The notes under the pieces were generated by a model. The model was not told the origin of the DNA. It saw only the letters and a program-made list of their open reading frames with translations, and searched no databases. Positions 1-8,429 of a DNA stretch of 30,162 nucleotides are shown here, in pieces (position 1 is the first letter of the stretch; every line of letters starts with the position of its first letter). The translations under genes and the position numbers were made by a program. Source of the stretch: a virus; the IMG/VR virus record IMGVR_UViG_3300046001_001762, positions 1 through 30,162 of that record. One strand, given 5' to 3'.

Positions 1-58
1 GGTTAGGGCGTGCGCCACCTCCCTTGAGTTTTGCTTTGAAGCTGTCTAGTCCTGCCAT
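1..58 (-). CDS. gp19: Tail tube protein gp19, N-terminal fragment (runs off the window)
   Basis: Only the first 19 codons are inside the window; the start ATG is at 58-56. They read MAGLDSFKAKLKGGGARPN. The GGGARPN segment matches the conserved N-terminus of T4-superfamily tail tube proteins (T4 gp19 has ARPN in the same place). In this family gp19 stacks as hexamers to form the inner tube that DNA passes through, inside the gp18 sheath. The position directly after gp18, interrupted only by a homing endonuclease gene, is the expected T4 order. A late-promoter-like box lies 31 nt upstream of the ATG. The identity rests on a short peptide plus gene order. Confidence 0.8.
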   Translation of the reverse strand, partial: MAGLDSFKAKLKGGGARPN

Positions 59-89
59 ATGATTGGTGTCTTGTTAGTGGTGGTTGATT

Positions 90-97
90 TATTTATT
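90..97 (-). promoter_or_regulatory. T4-type late promoter box upstream of gp19
   Basis: Read on the minus strand the bases are AATAAATA, seven of eight matches to the T4 late consensus TATAAATA. The box overlaps the TAA stop codon (98-96) of the HNH gene and lies 31 nt before the gp19 start codon, leaving room for a normal leader. No strong Shine-Dalgarno sequence is visible in that leader. Late promoters of this type need the phage sigma factor and sliding clamp and have no -35 element. Confidence 0.6.
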
Positions 98-686
98 AGT
101 GAGACGCCTTAGTTCTGTTCTCTTTCCAAGGGATAAATTGAAGATTTGATATGTTGCCGATCACGTCAGGAGAGATTCGTTGGAGGAATCCTTTCTTGAT
201 TGATGTTATATGATCTAGCTGATAGGCTCCGTCTGTTCCACAAATGCCTCTTGGTTTATCGAAATTCTCTAGAGACGATACGTTTTGCAAACGTGTTATT
301 GATCGAACCTTACTTGAGTAGAGTTTTAGTTCTGTCCTATTAGGATTATGTTTTCCGTGGTTTTCACCTCGAACTTTAAAATTAGGTTTTCCTTTATGAG
401 CTTTGCCATAAGTGTTACCTAATTTTAATGTGCCGATCTTCTTATATGAACACTGGGTACAGCAATCTGTATTGCGTGAAAATACCCTAGTGAATTCGGA
501 TTTACATTTATCACATATACATTTTACTTCAATTTTGCATCCTTTGGTTAGTTGGGAACTCTTAACAGCTATTACAGGGAAAAACTTTCTCTTAGGAGCG
601 GGGTTTGGAAATTCATATCCCAAACCCCGCCAATATGAAGAGGTCTTGCCTATAACAGTGATGCTAATGGGCTCGTCTATAACCAT
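96..686 (-). CDS. Free-standing HNH homing endonuclease
   Basis: A 196-residue protein with a possible zinc ribbon (C58-x2-C61 and C76-x2-C79) and a C-terminal HNH nuclease signature: YQLDH (D158, H159), then N181 in the ISNLQ segment and N190 in WKENR. The N-terminal region, with SYWRGLGYE followed by V-K-C and paired cysteines, resembles HNH homing endonucleases found free-standing in T4-like phages. Such enzymes cut related phage genomes lacking the gene and spread by repair. The start codon overlaps the gp18 stop by one base (TAATG), so translation is probably coupled to gp18. It is inserted between gp18 and gp19, which adjoin in T4, and does not disrupt either. All motif residues look intact, so it may be active. 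Confidence 0.85.
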   Translation of the reverse strand: MVIDEPISITVIGKTSSYWRGLGYEFPNPAPKRKFFPVIAVKSSQLTKGCKIEVKCICDKCKSEFTRVFSRNTDCCTQCSYKKIGTLKLGNTYGKAHKGKPNFKVRGENHGKHNPNRTELKLYSSKVRSITRLQNVSSLENFDKPRGICGTDGAYQLDHITSIKKGFLQRISPDVIGNISNLQFIPWKENRTKASH

Positions 687-3259
687 TATGCGCCTACAAT
701 TTCTTTGAACTCAACGCCAGTTCGAGTAGCGATGAAGTTGAGCTTGATGTAGTTGATCGAGCGGGCTGGCTTGATGTAGATGTCGCCAACGAACTCGTTG
801 CGGTCGATGACCTCAGGAGTGTTATTGGTTTCATCGCAAACAACGCGGTAGTCAAGAATGCCGCGGCGACCTTGAACATCGCGAAGGAATGGCTCAATCG
901 TGTTCTTGAATGAAGCACGGGTGAACTCATCGTTCAGTTCAAACAACTGATATTTAGCAGCGCCTGAGATCGTGCGCTCAACAACGTTGAACAGACGACG
1001 AACATTGATGCGGTCGAACGCAGAAGGCTTGCTTAGAGCCGTTCTGTCGCCTAGCAACACGATGCCTTCTCCAGGAATTGCAACAATCGAGTTGATGCGC
1101 TTCTTGTAAAGGTCATCACGATCAGTTTGGCCTGGGTTGTAAGCGATCTTCGAGATGCCCTGAAGTTGTCCGCGATTGAAGCCACCTGGTGAGAACCAAG
1201 GATCAGCAACGAGGTCAGTGTTTGCACATAGACCTGCGACGTGACCGGCGAGTGGGATCCAGACATAAGTATCTGCATACTTGTTGTATGTGTAGCCAGG
1301 AGTTTCGTCGAACACAACGAATGACGTCGAGGAATATGCAGCTGAATCGAATTTTTCGATGACTGCATCCTTCTTAAGCACATTCGAGGTTAGGTTAGCG
1401 ATTCCTACAGGTGCTGAGATCGTCGCGAGGATGTCGCGGCGAGTGTTTGCAATTCCGTAGACAGCAACGTCAACGATTTCTTGCGATACATCGAACATCT
1501 CGGCCCAGAGGAAGTTGATGTCAACCAAATCCTTGTCCGCGAATAGTTCAAGCGCTGTAACAACGTTTCCTGGGGCGGCAGTTGCATCAGTACCATTGAC
1601 GAGTGCAAGTGTTGTGATCAACGTGTTATCGTTGTAACTCACGATGTCGCCTCCGACGAATGGAATGATTGATAGAACGACCTGGTTGGTCGCGGTGTAA
1701 GGAAGCACGGCTTCAATGTTGAACTTCATCGAAGCAATTGGAGTTACTGAGGTTACAGCAACGCCGTCTACTTCGAACGTGAGGTCCATCAGATTAGCAT
1801 CATTCAATAGAGCGGACTCATAAACGATTTCTTCAATGATGTCAGCCAACGTTACATTAGTAACATTCGTTGTGACCGGTCCAACAACAGCTTGGCTTGC
1901 ACCAATCGTTACGTCATAAGTAACATATCCTGTCGCTGCATCAAGTACATCAACAGTCACGTCAACGTAATCAGTTGAAAGAGCGTCAACCCCGCCTTTT
2001 AGTGTAGGACCTGATACACTCATTGTGCCAGCATTCAAACCAAGCGAAAGCGTGGTCGCATTTGCGGCCGCTCCAGGCGTGTCTGACACGATGTTGATGA
2101 GGCTGCCAACAACAGTCGTATCAAGACCGGAGATAGCGCTGATCAATGCAGATAGGTCGGAGATCGTGATGAACTGTGTTAGGGCATCAGTGATTGTCGC
2201 GACCTTCGTGAATTCATCGCCGTCGATGTCAACTGTGTCGCCGTTGATAGGAATGCCGAAGTTGACGAATCCGTGTGCAGCCTTTGCAGGAACAGCAGAA
2301 TCATCGACCAAACGAATGTTGATCTTTGCGTTGTTTCCGATTGCACCGTCATAACCTGACTTAACAACGACAGTCTTTGCTGTGTTTGTAGTAGTGGTTA
2401 CTGATGCGCCGCCCGAGTAAGTAACGGTCGTTTCAGTTGAGAGCAGGAACGGAAGGTCAAGAACAGATTCATTTGAAACTGCGCCACCCGCAACATCGAA
2501 GACAGACTCTACCGTGATTGGTTGGTCAGCATCAGCAAACGTGTTTGTCAACGTGTTTACGTAGATGTAAGACGACGTGTTATTGATGACGTCCTTGTAG
2601 TAAATCGAAGCGCCGTCTTCAGTCTTTGCATTAGAACCAAGGGAAAGACCTTCGTATTTTTCGAGGACAGTTCCTTTCGTTCCAGAGATAAGACCTAGAG
2701 TGTCGATAACGACAAGGTGAATTTCATCGTTGGTTCGTTCCGATTCAAGTAGTTCTGCCATGACTGCCTCAGCCGTCAATGAACGATTAGGTGCTGAATC
2801 GAATAGGCCTTTGTAAGCCCAGTCATCGTATGAAGCATCAGCAACGCCTGAAACGTGAGCGTACTCAACGGTAATGCTGTTGCCAATTGCTCCAGGATAA
2901 CGAGCGGAGAAGATGAAATTAAGAGCTCCGATCGTGTCGAAGTGATCTTTATTCTTGATGAGGATTGGGTTAGAGTCAGCCGCATTAAAAGCCGACGCAG
3001 AAATTGCGCGGGACACTCTAAGCGTGTTGCTGTACTTTAGAAAGCTTGCTGCTGTTAGGAATGAACGAGTGTTGACTCCGTTTGAAGGAGAGCCGAAGTA
3101 CTGCGCCAATTCTTTTTCAGAACCAACGGTGACAATTTCACCAGCAGGTCCCCAGTTAAGGTGTCCAGCGTAAGCACCGATCGATGTCGATGTAGCTGGC
3201 ACCACGTTAGTTTGGTCGAGTTCGTTAATGTCGAGTCCAGGTGAGACTAAGAATGCCAT
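686..3259 (-). CDS. gp18: Contractile tail sheath protein gp18
   Basis: An 857-residue sheath protein. The N-terminus (SPGLDINELD, then SIGAYAGHLNWGP and ELAQYFG) and the C-terminus (SINYIKLNFIATRTGVEF) are characteristic of T4-superfamily sheaths. The C-terminal strand links neighbouring subunits, and the sheath contracts to drive the gp19 tube into the host. It is about 200 residues longer than T4 gp18 (659 residues). The extra length sits in the middle, where residues about 336-426 form a recognisable phage beta module (GDTVDIDGDEFTKV ... TPGAAANATTLSLG ... GPTLKGGVDA); such inserts usually decorate the outer surface. It follows gp17 in T4 order and has its own perfect late promoter box about 62 nt upstream. 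A GAAAG sequence lies 8 nt before the ATG as a possible ribosome binding site. Confidence 0.95.
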   Translation of the reverse strand: MAFLVSPGLDINELDQTNVVPATSTSIGAYAGHLNWGPAGEIVTVGSEKELAQYFGSPSNGVNTRSFLTAASFLKYSNTLRVSRAISASAFNAADSNPILIKNKDHFDTIGALNFIFSARYPGAIGNSITVEYAHVSGVADASYDDWAYKGLFDSAPNRSLTAEAVMAELLESERTNDEIHLVVIDTLGLISGTKGTVLEKYEGLSLGSNAKTEDGASIYYKDVINNTSSYIYVNTLTNTFADADQPITVESVFDVAGGAVSNESVLDLPFLLSTETTVTYSGGASVTTTTNTAKTVVVKSGYDGAIGNNAKINIRLVDDSAVPAKAAHGFVNFGIPINGDTVDIDGDEFTKVATITDALTQFITISDLSALISAISGLDTTVVGSLINIVSDTPGAAANATTLSLGLNAGTMSVSGPTLKGGVDALSTDYVDVTVDVLDAATGYVTYDVTIGASQAVVGPVTTNVTNVTLADIIEEIVYESALLNDANLMDLTFEVDGVAVTSVTPIASMKFNIEAVLPYTATNQVVLSIIPFVGGDIVSYNDNTLITTLALVNGTDATAAPGNVVTALELFADKDLVDINFLWAEMFDVSQEIVDVAVYGIANTRRDILATISAPVGIANLTSNVLKKDAVIEKFDSAAYSSTSFVVFDETPGYTYNKYADTYVWIPLAGHVAGLCANTDLVADPWFSPGGFNRGQLQGISKIAYNPGQTDRDDLYKKRINSIVAIPGEGIVLLGDRTALSKPSAFDRINVRRLFNVVERTISGAAKYQLFELNDEFTRASFKNTIEPFLRDVQGRRGILDYRVVCDETNNTPEVIDRNEFVGDIYIKPARSINYIKLNFIATRTGVEFKEIVGA

Positions 3260-3321
3260 ATGTGTTTCTTTCAGTGTAGGTGTAATGCGGAGACATAATA
3301 AGAAGAATTCAATCTAATCCT

Positions 3322-3329
3322 TATTTATA
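3322..3329 (-). promoter_or_regulatory. Perfect T4-type late promoter box for gp18
   Basis: The minus strand reads TATAAATA, an exact match to the T4 late promoter consensus. It lies in the 81-base gap between gp17 and gp18, 62 nt before the gp18 ATG at 3259. This gives the major sheath protein its own late transcript with an ordinary-length leader. The rest of the gap shows no convincing terminator. Confidence 0.8.
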
Positions 3330-3340
3330 TTTTGGGCATC

Positions 3341-4939
3341 TCAAAGGCCCCATTCCTTCTGAGCTGCAATCAATGCCGCATATGCAGCCATACTTGTGTC
3401 TTGTTCGGTCGTGTCTGGCATAATACCGAACGGAACAACGTCATCCTCCATCTCCTTGATCCGATCCGAATAAAGCAAATCTTTGAGGTTCACAGACGAT
3501 GAATCCTTGAATAGGTCGGTTGACACGAACCAAGAGAACAACACGATGTTCATTACAAGGTCATCATTCGTATTTCCTGCAGCCGCATATGAACCTGATG
3601 AGGTGGCCTCGAATGAACTCAATTCTGCGATTGAGTTCGCGTCGCTGATCGAGAGCTTACCGGACTCGATCAAGTCCTTTGCGTTTGAACACCCGATTCG
3701 TTTGACACGCTTTGTCATGGTAACACCGATACCCATTGACTTCACGGATGACTCGACGAACGTATTTTCGTACTCATACTCGTGATAGACAGTGTTGCAT
3801 ACGACGTGACCAGCATCATTATTTTCAATGATGACAAGCGCGTCCGCATAAAGCTTAGCACAACGGACAATGATGTCCGGGAATAGCAGCGGCGATATGT
3901 TATTATTTCGGTAGACCGCTACCTGCTCAAATGGCATAACGCTAGTGTCGAAGATAGTGAACGTCGAATAGTCCTGCCCACGTCCCTTCGAGACGTCGAC
4001 TGTCATCACGTATGAATGCCCTTCAACGGGAACCTTGTAATACCTAACATCATTCCTTAACTCGAACGGATCAATTGCTTTTAGGGCAAGGAGGACCGCC
4101 GAACTAATCAGCGTATCGGATGAGCCAATGAAGTTGACATCAAATTCTTGACTGAATTGAAGCTCGGACGTGTTCGCGATCGTCAACGCCTTCCATGCCT
4201 CGTCACGACCCGGAACGTCCGACCATTTGATCGTGAACGGTTTGAAACCGTCGGCTGTTGGTTGTGTTACCGCCTTCTCCCAAAGCTTGTAGAACATATT
4301 GCCGATTCCGTTAGGAGTCGATGTGATGATTACCTTCGAGTCTTCACCTGACGTGATAACCGGGTAGGTTGATGTATAGAATGTTGCCGCATCGTTGACG
4401 AACGCGAACTCGTCAAGGAAAATGACGTTCATCGAAAGACCACGAATCGAACTTGAACTCGTCGCGGCCGCAATGATCTTCGAGTTATTCGAGAAGTGAA
4501 TCGAGCCTTTGTTGAGTTGCTTACAACCAGGCTGGAGGAAGAACGGAATGTTCTCAAGCATCAACGTCAAACGCGAAAGCATTTCGCGCGCAGTGGCTCC
4601 TTTGTTTGCAAGGATGCCGACCATCTTCTCCGCGTGGAAAAGGACATACCAAAGAAGCCATGCAACTGAAGTTACCGACTTGCCTGATTGCCGACACGCA
4701 AGAACGATGCTGAATCGGTTGTCCGAGAAGTGTTTGACCATCTTCTTCTGATAACCATACAGCTTGAAATCGACAAGCCCTTTATTAAGGTTGATGACCT
4801 TGACATATTTCTCGATGAAGTACTCAGGATCCTCAGAACACTTGATGTATTCCTCAAGCTCGGTATCGGTGTACTGCTGCTCAACACCATCCCTCTTCAC
4901 ATACGGGTTGCCGTTATAGCCGTGCTCAGGATTGTTCAT
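3341..4939 (-). CDS. gp17: Terminase large subunit gp17 (packaging ATPase and nuclease)
   Basis: A 532-residue DNA packaging motor. The N-terminal ATPase shows a Walker A-type CRQSGKS at residues 82-88, Walker B VIFLDEF (D176, E177) and the coupling motif STPNG at 207-211. The C-terminal RNase H-fold nuclease shows VDVSKGRGQDYS with D315, an acidic IEN with E372, and the NDDLVMN segment (D459, D460) near its end. These match the T4 gp17 catalytic triad pattern. The enzyme cuts concatemeric DNA and pumps it through the portal. Its start overlaps the stop of the upstream GIY-YIG gene (AATGA), so translation is probably coupled. Its usual partner gp16 is about 5.3 kb upstream rather than adjacent. 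Confidence 0.97.
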   Translation of the reverse strand: MNNPEHGYNGNPYVKRDGVEQQYTDTELEEYIKCSEDPEYFIEKYVKVINLNKGLVDFKLYGYQKKMVKHFSDNRFSIVLACRQSGKSVTSVAWLLWYVLFHAEKMVGILANKGATAREMLSRLTLMLENIPFFLQPGCKQLNKGSIHFSNNSKIIAAATSSSSIRGLSMNVIFLDEFAFVNDAATFYTSTYPVITSGEDSKVIITSTPNGIGNMFYKLWEKAVTQPTADGFKPFTIKWSDVPGRDEAWKALTIANTSELQFSQEFDVNFIGSSDTLISSAVLLALKAIDPFELRNDVRYYKVPVEGHSYVMTVDVSKGRGQDYSTFTIFDTSVMPFEQVAVYRNNNISPLLFPDIIVRCAKLYADALVIIENNDAGHVVCNTVYHEYEYENTFVESSVKSMGIGVTMTKRVKRIGCSNAKDLIESGKLSISDANSIAELSSFEATSSGSYAAAGNTNDDLVMNIVLFSWFVSTDLFKDSSSVNLKDLLYSDRIKEMEDDVVPFGIMPDTTEQDTSMAAYAALIAAQKEWGL

Positions 4940-5529
4940 TTTGTTAGCTCGATCCAGGTTGGGTATTGTTCGCTTTTGAGGCGGGTCCTCACGTGATAGC
5001 GGCTAATCGAAAACGCCTTACATACTTCGCCAATACCAACATAAACTTTATCGTCAACACTAATTCGCTTGCATATCCATGGTTTTGGGATTCCAGTTGT
5101 TGCTGCACTAACTGATGCTGAACGTCGGGCTCTTACCTCAGGAGAATCTTTCATGCCTCGTCTGGCCTCAGCACCTAGCTTAGCAGCCATTAACACTTTT
5201 TGTTTGTCTCTCCTAGGAGTTCTAATTCCAGGTTTGCCTTTGAAGTTTTTAACACCAGCACCTCCCTGAATTTTATTCAAGCAAAATGGATCCGCTAAAT
5301 ACCTATCGCCGACCAAAGTCTTTTCATGAGCAAATGCAGCGTCACTGGATTCATGTAAAGCTACCATTTCAAATGAGTGTCTTGCATTTTGTTTGATGAG
5401 GTTTGCTACATCGACGCCAGACCCTTTATAGCGATCATTTAACCGCTTTGTTGAATGCTTGCCAAAATAATAAAACCCAGTATCCGGAAAGGTGATCTTA
5501 TATGTAATGTGAAAATACTGAGCGATCAT
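4936..5529 (-). CDS. Free-standing GIY-YIG homing endonuclease (Seg-like)
   Basis: A 197-residue protein with an N-terminal GIY-YIG domain: YKI at residues 10-12 and YYFGKHST at 20-27, followed by LNDRYKGSG, catalytic-type E69 in AHEKTLV, and N85 in CLNKIQGG. This pattern matches T4 Seg-family endonucleases. A basic linker (about 105-145) and a C-terminal segment KVYVGIGEVCKAFSIS resembling a NUMOD DNA-binding helix follow. These enzymes make site-specific breaks in gene-lacking genomes and spread by repair. The gene sits directly before gp17 with an overlapping stop/start and has its own late promoter box 7 nt before its ATG. All key residues appear present. Confidence 0.9.
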   Translation of the reverse strand: MIAQYFHITYKITFPDTGFYYFGKHSTKRLNDRYKGSGVDVANLIKQNARHSFEMVALHESSDAAFAHEKTLVGDRYLADPFCLNKIQGGAGVKNFKGKPGIRTPRRDKQKVLMAAKLGAEARRGMKDSPEVRARRSASVSAATTGIPKPWICKRISVDDKVYVGIGEVCKAFSISRYHVRTRLKSEQYPTWIELTK

Positions 5530-5536
5530 GCAAATC

Positions 5537-5544
5537 TATTTATG
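5537..5544 (-). promoter_or_regulatory. T4-type late promoter box for the GIY-YIG gene
   Basis: The minus strand reads CATAAATA (seven of eight to TATAAATA; the first base is the most variable). It contains the TAA stop of the DUF1353 gene and ends 7 nt before the GIY-YIG start codon at 5529. Initiation 5-7 nt downstream of the box would give almost no 5' leader. It could also serve gp17 as the first gene of a short GIY-YIG/gp17 transcript. Confidence 0.6.
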
Positions 5545-5917
5545 CCTTTCTAAAGCATGCCCACCCGAAGGTGTTCACGGCCTGATAAACGATATCACGC
5601 CGGTACCAAGGTACGCCTATGTTAAACATTGCTTCCTTGAAGATTAGGTCAGCCTCTTTACGATTATAGAGAGGACATTCCTTGTTGTAAAGATAGTCGT
5701 GAATGACAGCGGCGGCAAAGTAATCGCCGAACGGAGCAAGGATTGACCAAAACACCTTTGGAATGCTTGCTCCATCAGTGATGAAACCTTCAGGCACAAT
5801 AATAGTTCCCTTCGATGAGACGTAACTAAATGGCTTTTCTAGTCTGAAGCACCGAGATGAACCACGCATGCCTGCGTCTTCAAAACATAGCTTGTCTGGA
5901 AAATAGTCATTCATCAT
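5540..5917 (-). CDS. DUF1353 family protein
   Basis: A 125-residue protein of the DUF1353 family, common in phages and of unknown function. The family hallmarks are the PEGFITDGASIPKVFW segment and the AVIHDYLYN motif, followed by the acidic helix RKEADLIFKEAM. I chose the ATG at 5917 rather than the one at 5932. A GGGGAG Shine-Dalgarno lies at a suitable distance upstream of 5917, and this start overlaps the upstream TGA stop (ATGATGA), the usual coupling arrangement here. The longer form would add only five residues and would place the Shine-Dalgarno inside the coding sequence. It lies at the end of the inserted block between gp16 and gp17. No role can be given. Confidence 0.85.
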   Translation of the reverse strand: MMNDYFPDKLCFEDAGMRGSSRCFRLEKPFSYVSSKGTIIVPEGFITDGASIPKVFWSILAPFGDYFAAAVIHDYLYNKECPLYNRKEADLIFKEAMFNIGVPWYRRDIVYQAVNTFGWACFRKA

Positions 5918-7938
5918 ACTTCTTCTCCCCATGTTAGAACTAGATCGCCCACACCGTTAGAAAGCGTGCATGTGACGACAAGATAATCGCCGCGAACCAA
6001 TGTTACTTCGCAACCAGGCTTTCCAATATCAACTGTCTTAGAAACGTTTGCTTCAACAAACACGGTGTCGAGGTATTCCATTGACGCAACGGTTGCTGCA
6101 GTTGCACGAGTTGTGCCAGCTGTCATCGTAGGCGAGTCAGTTTGAACGAATGAGCCATTGCCTAGAGCAACAAGAACCTCACCTGTGATAAGGCCTGGAT
6201 TGCGTGCGCGGAATAAGCGGTATGTTGCTTTCTTAGTGTTATTCACGGAAAGCTCTAGGAGAGTAATAGACCGAGTGTTAGTGACGCCGTTAATCAAGAG
6301 CGGGTTGTGAATAACAAGTGTAGGAACATTCGTGCCGTTAAGTGTTACCGCGTCCGCAGCAGCTGATCCATACTGATGCGTGTCATCAAGACCATTCTCC
6401 GACGTGATATCACAGCAGCCGATGTTCATCGTAACATCCTGTGTTGTTCGAGTTGCTTTGAACGAAACAGGAAGCGCAGGATTTTCCATCGAGAGCGCGG
6501 TAAGAGTACCGAGAGATGAAATCGTATGAACGAGCTTCAGGTTAATGAAGAACTTGTAGTTACCAACGCCTCTCCATTGATATTGGATGTCATAGACGTT
6601 GCCTTTCTCGACGTCGAAGCCAGGAATAGATGAAGTGTCAACTTCAGCCTCGTAGTTTTGTGCGCCGCCCGACTTGCGAACCGCGTATAGTTTACCATCA
6701 TTCTTAAGACGGAAGAACACGCCGTTCTCCGTTGTTTGAAGTCCCCACTCGCGAACACCGTTAGCTGTTTTAGTTGGGCACCACACAGCAGTCGAGAACA
6801 AATGTCCTCTGTTAGGCTGATATCTAGGAGATAGCCGTGACTCAAGAATCAATGCTGACTTCGTCGAGGTTGCATTCAGTTGTGCCGCCCCTAGATTAGA
6901 AATAATGTTAGTCGATGTATAGACTTGAACACCGTTCTCATACATGAACCAACTCTTAGCGGGAATATCATATGTCCACATTCCGTGGAATAGAGATTGA
7001 GGCAATGAAATCTTTTGAATGCCCCATGCATCGAGCGTGATGTCGCCCTCACCCATAACAGAATCGGTTAGTATTGGTGCTGCACGAAGCTGAGCATCAG
7101 TCAAGCCGTTCGAAGTAGCGACCGTGCCTGAGATAGGAACTGCGGATGCTCTTAATTGTGTGTCGGTTAATGGGCCAGAAACAGGAACCGGCGTAGTACG
7201 AAGTTCGACGTTAGTAAGGCCACCTGAGACAGGAACTGCTGACGCACGAAGTTGAGCATTTGTTAGGCCACCTGTGGTGACATCAATCGGAGTAGCTCTA
7301 AGCTCGGCATCTGTTAGACCGCCTGTTGAAACTGTGCCGGAGACAGGAACTGGAGTTGCACGAAGTTGTGTGTCAGTAAGGCCTCCTGTAGAGACAGGAA
7401 CTGGAGTTGCACGAAGTTGGGTATCAGTAAGACCTCCAGTAATGACAGTGCCAGAGACAGGAAGCGGAGTAGCGCGTAGTTGCGTATTGGTTAGACCGCC
7501 TGTAGTAACATCAATTGGAGTTGCGCGAAGCTGAGTATCAGTAAGACCGCCGGTAGTAACATCAATTGGAGTCGCGCGAAGTTGAGTATCAGTGAGTGCT
7601 CCTGTGATAGGAAGAGGCGTCAAACGAAGTTGAGTATCAGTGAGTCCGCCAGTTGAAACTGTACCCGAGATAGGAACCGGAGTAGCTCTAAGCTCGGCAT
7701 CTGTTAGACCGCCTGTTGAAACCGTTCCTGAGACAGGAAGAGGTGTCAAACGCAACTCTGTGTCAGTCAGCGGTCCTGAGACAGGAACCGGAGTTGCTCT
7801 AAGTTCGGTGTCTGTTAGGCCGCCAGTATCAACAGTTCCAGTGACGAAGTGGTGAGGCGTATGGACACCAAAGGCTTCAGTCGAACGGAATGTTTGCGGT
7901 TGTGATTCGCCGTCAACAATTTTGAAGTTATCGCTCAT
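5914..7938 (-). CDS. Repeat-containing virion fibre or adhesin protein
   Basis: A 674-residue protein in three parts. Residues 1-40 are a short N-terminal segment. Residues 41-290 are 14 tandem copies of a roughly 16-22-residue unit resembling GLTDTQLRATPVPVSG. The rest is a non-repetitive beta-rich C-terminal region, with a receptor-binding or lectin-like look around 300-500 (NRGHLFSTAVW, then WGLQTTENGVFFRLKNDG). The same repeat unit is known from many phage structural proteins, where it probably forms a fibrous shaft, but I know of no solved function. It is coupled to the preceding 58-residue gene by an ATGA overlap. A virion protein used in host contact is the likely role; this is inference. 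Confidence 0.7.
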   Translation of the reverse strand: MSDNFKIVDGESQPQTFRSTEAFGVHTPHHFVTGTVDTGGLTDTELRATPVPVSGPLTDTELRLTPLPVSGTVSTGGLTDAELRATPVPISGTVSTGGLTDTQLRLTPLPITGALTDTQLRATPIDVTTGGLTDTQLRATPIDVTTGGLTNTQLRATPLPVSGTVITGGLTDTQLRATPVPVSTGGLTDTQLRATPVPVSGTVSTGGLTDAELRATPIDVTTGGLTNAQLRASAVPVSGGLTNVELRTTPVPVSGPLTDTQLRASAVPISGTVATSNGLTDAQLRAAPILTDSVMGEGDITLDAWGIQKISLPQSLFHGMWTYDIPAKSWFMYENGVQVYTSTNIISNLGAAQLNATSTKSALILESRLSPRYQPNRGHLFSTAVWCPTKTANGVREWGLQTTENGVFFRLKNDGKLYAVRKSGGAQNYEAEVDTSSIPGFDVEKGNVYDIQYQWRGVGNYKFFINLKLVHTISSLGTLTALSMENPALPVSFKATRTTQDVTMNIGCCDITSENGLDDTHQYGSAAADAVTLNGTNVPTLVIHNPLLINGVTNTRSITLLELSVNNTKKATYRLFRARNPGLITGEVLVALGNGSFVQTDSPTMTAGTTRATAATVASMEYLDTVFVEANVSKTVDIGKPGCEVTLVRGDYLVVTCTLSNGVGDLVLTWGEEV
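7069..7818 (-). repeat. Fourteen coding repeats of the LTDTQLRATP type
   Basis: Residues 41-290 of the 674-residue protein are tandem units with core (G/P/A)LT(D/N)xxLRxxPxxV(S/T)G. Units are separated by nothing or by a short TVSTG/TVITG spacer, giving unit lengths of about 16-22 residues. At the DNA level neighbouring units share long near-identical stretches, so unit number could change by recombination. Confidence 0.9.
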
Positions 7939-8111
7939 AAGAGGGGTATGTAATTTGAATTGATAGGAACATTCATAACGAAGGCACGGTCTGGATCAGG
8001 CGGCGGAACAACAATGTCATCGTCTGTATCTGAGAATGGGTAGGTACGATCAACGAACACATCCTTGATTATAGGAGGCAGCGTGTTTCGTATTGTCGCG
8101 TCTGCTGGCAT
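7935..8111 (-). CDS. Small 58-residue protein of unknown function
   Basis: I found this short gene by reading the gap between two larger genes. It begins MPADATIRNTLPPIIKDV and ends NVPINSNYIPLL. Its ATG at 8111 overlaps the TAA of the 105-residue gene (TAATG) and its TGA overlaps the ATG of the 674-residue gene (ATGA). Without it, 172 bases would be empty inside a tightly packed operon. It is rich in Pro and Asp (DTDDDIVVPPPDPDR) with no membrane segment. It occupies the same place in its cassette as the 60-residue gene at 9766-9948, though the two sequences are not clearly similar. It may be an assembly or connector peptide for the following fibre; that is inference. Confidence 0.8.
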   Translation of the reverse strand: MPADATIRNTLPPIIKDVFVDRTYPFSDTDDDIVVPPPDPDRAFVMNVPINSNYIPLL

Positions 8112-8428
8112 TAGCGTGGTAGCAAGTCAATAACAGAAACTAACACAGCAGTATTCGCAGTGCATCCAGAGATAGATATGCCAACCTTGCCAGATGCTGG
8201 AATGCTGGAGATCCATCTTCCAACTGCGGTCTTTGGACGTGTAAGCCCATCATCGCCAACGTCTAAGATGAAAGTCGCGAGGTCTCTAGCCAGATACCCA
8301 GGAACAACAGTTGCGCCGTCGAGAACACCTGCGATCTCAATAGAAACCGGCCGGCCGGGATGACGAGCTTTTACGATGATGTATTCGCCGTCGGTCGTGA
8401 CAGTATTGTTAGTAGGTAGTTCGAACAT
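8111..8428 (-). CDS. Small beta-rich virion protein, paralogue of the 106-residue protein
   Basis: A 105-residue protein clearly paralogous to the one at 9948-10268. Both share PTNNxxTTDGxY near residue 5, HPGRP near residue 23, IxDVGDDGxxRPKTxxGRW in the middle, and the final DLLPR. I recognise no named family. The length, glycine turns and alternating hydrophobics suggest a compact beta fold, perhaps a fibre-capping or decoration protein. Its stop overlaps the start of the 58-residue gene in the same TAATG arrangement as its paralogue. The duplication, not the function, is the firm observation. Confidence 0.75.
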   Translation of the reverse strand: MFELPTNNTVTTDGEYIIVKARHPGRPVSIEIAGVLDGATVVPGYLARDLATFILDVGDDGLTRPKTAVGRWISSIPASGKVGISISGCTANTAVLVSVIDLLPR

Positions 8429-8429
8429 G

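Noticed and set aside
3325-3350. Terminator after gp17
   Set aside because: Only a 4-bp GGGC/GCCC stem with a 9-base loop is possible and no U-tract follows.
7069-7818. CRISPR-like array
   Set aside because: The repeats are in frame and coding, with no unique spacers of constant size; they are protein repeats.
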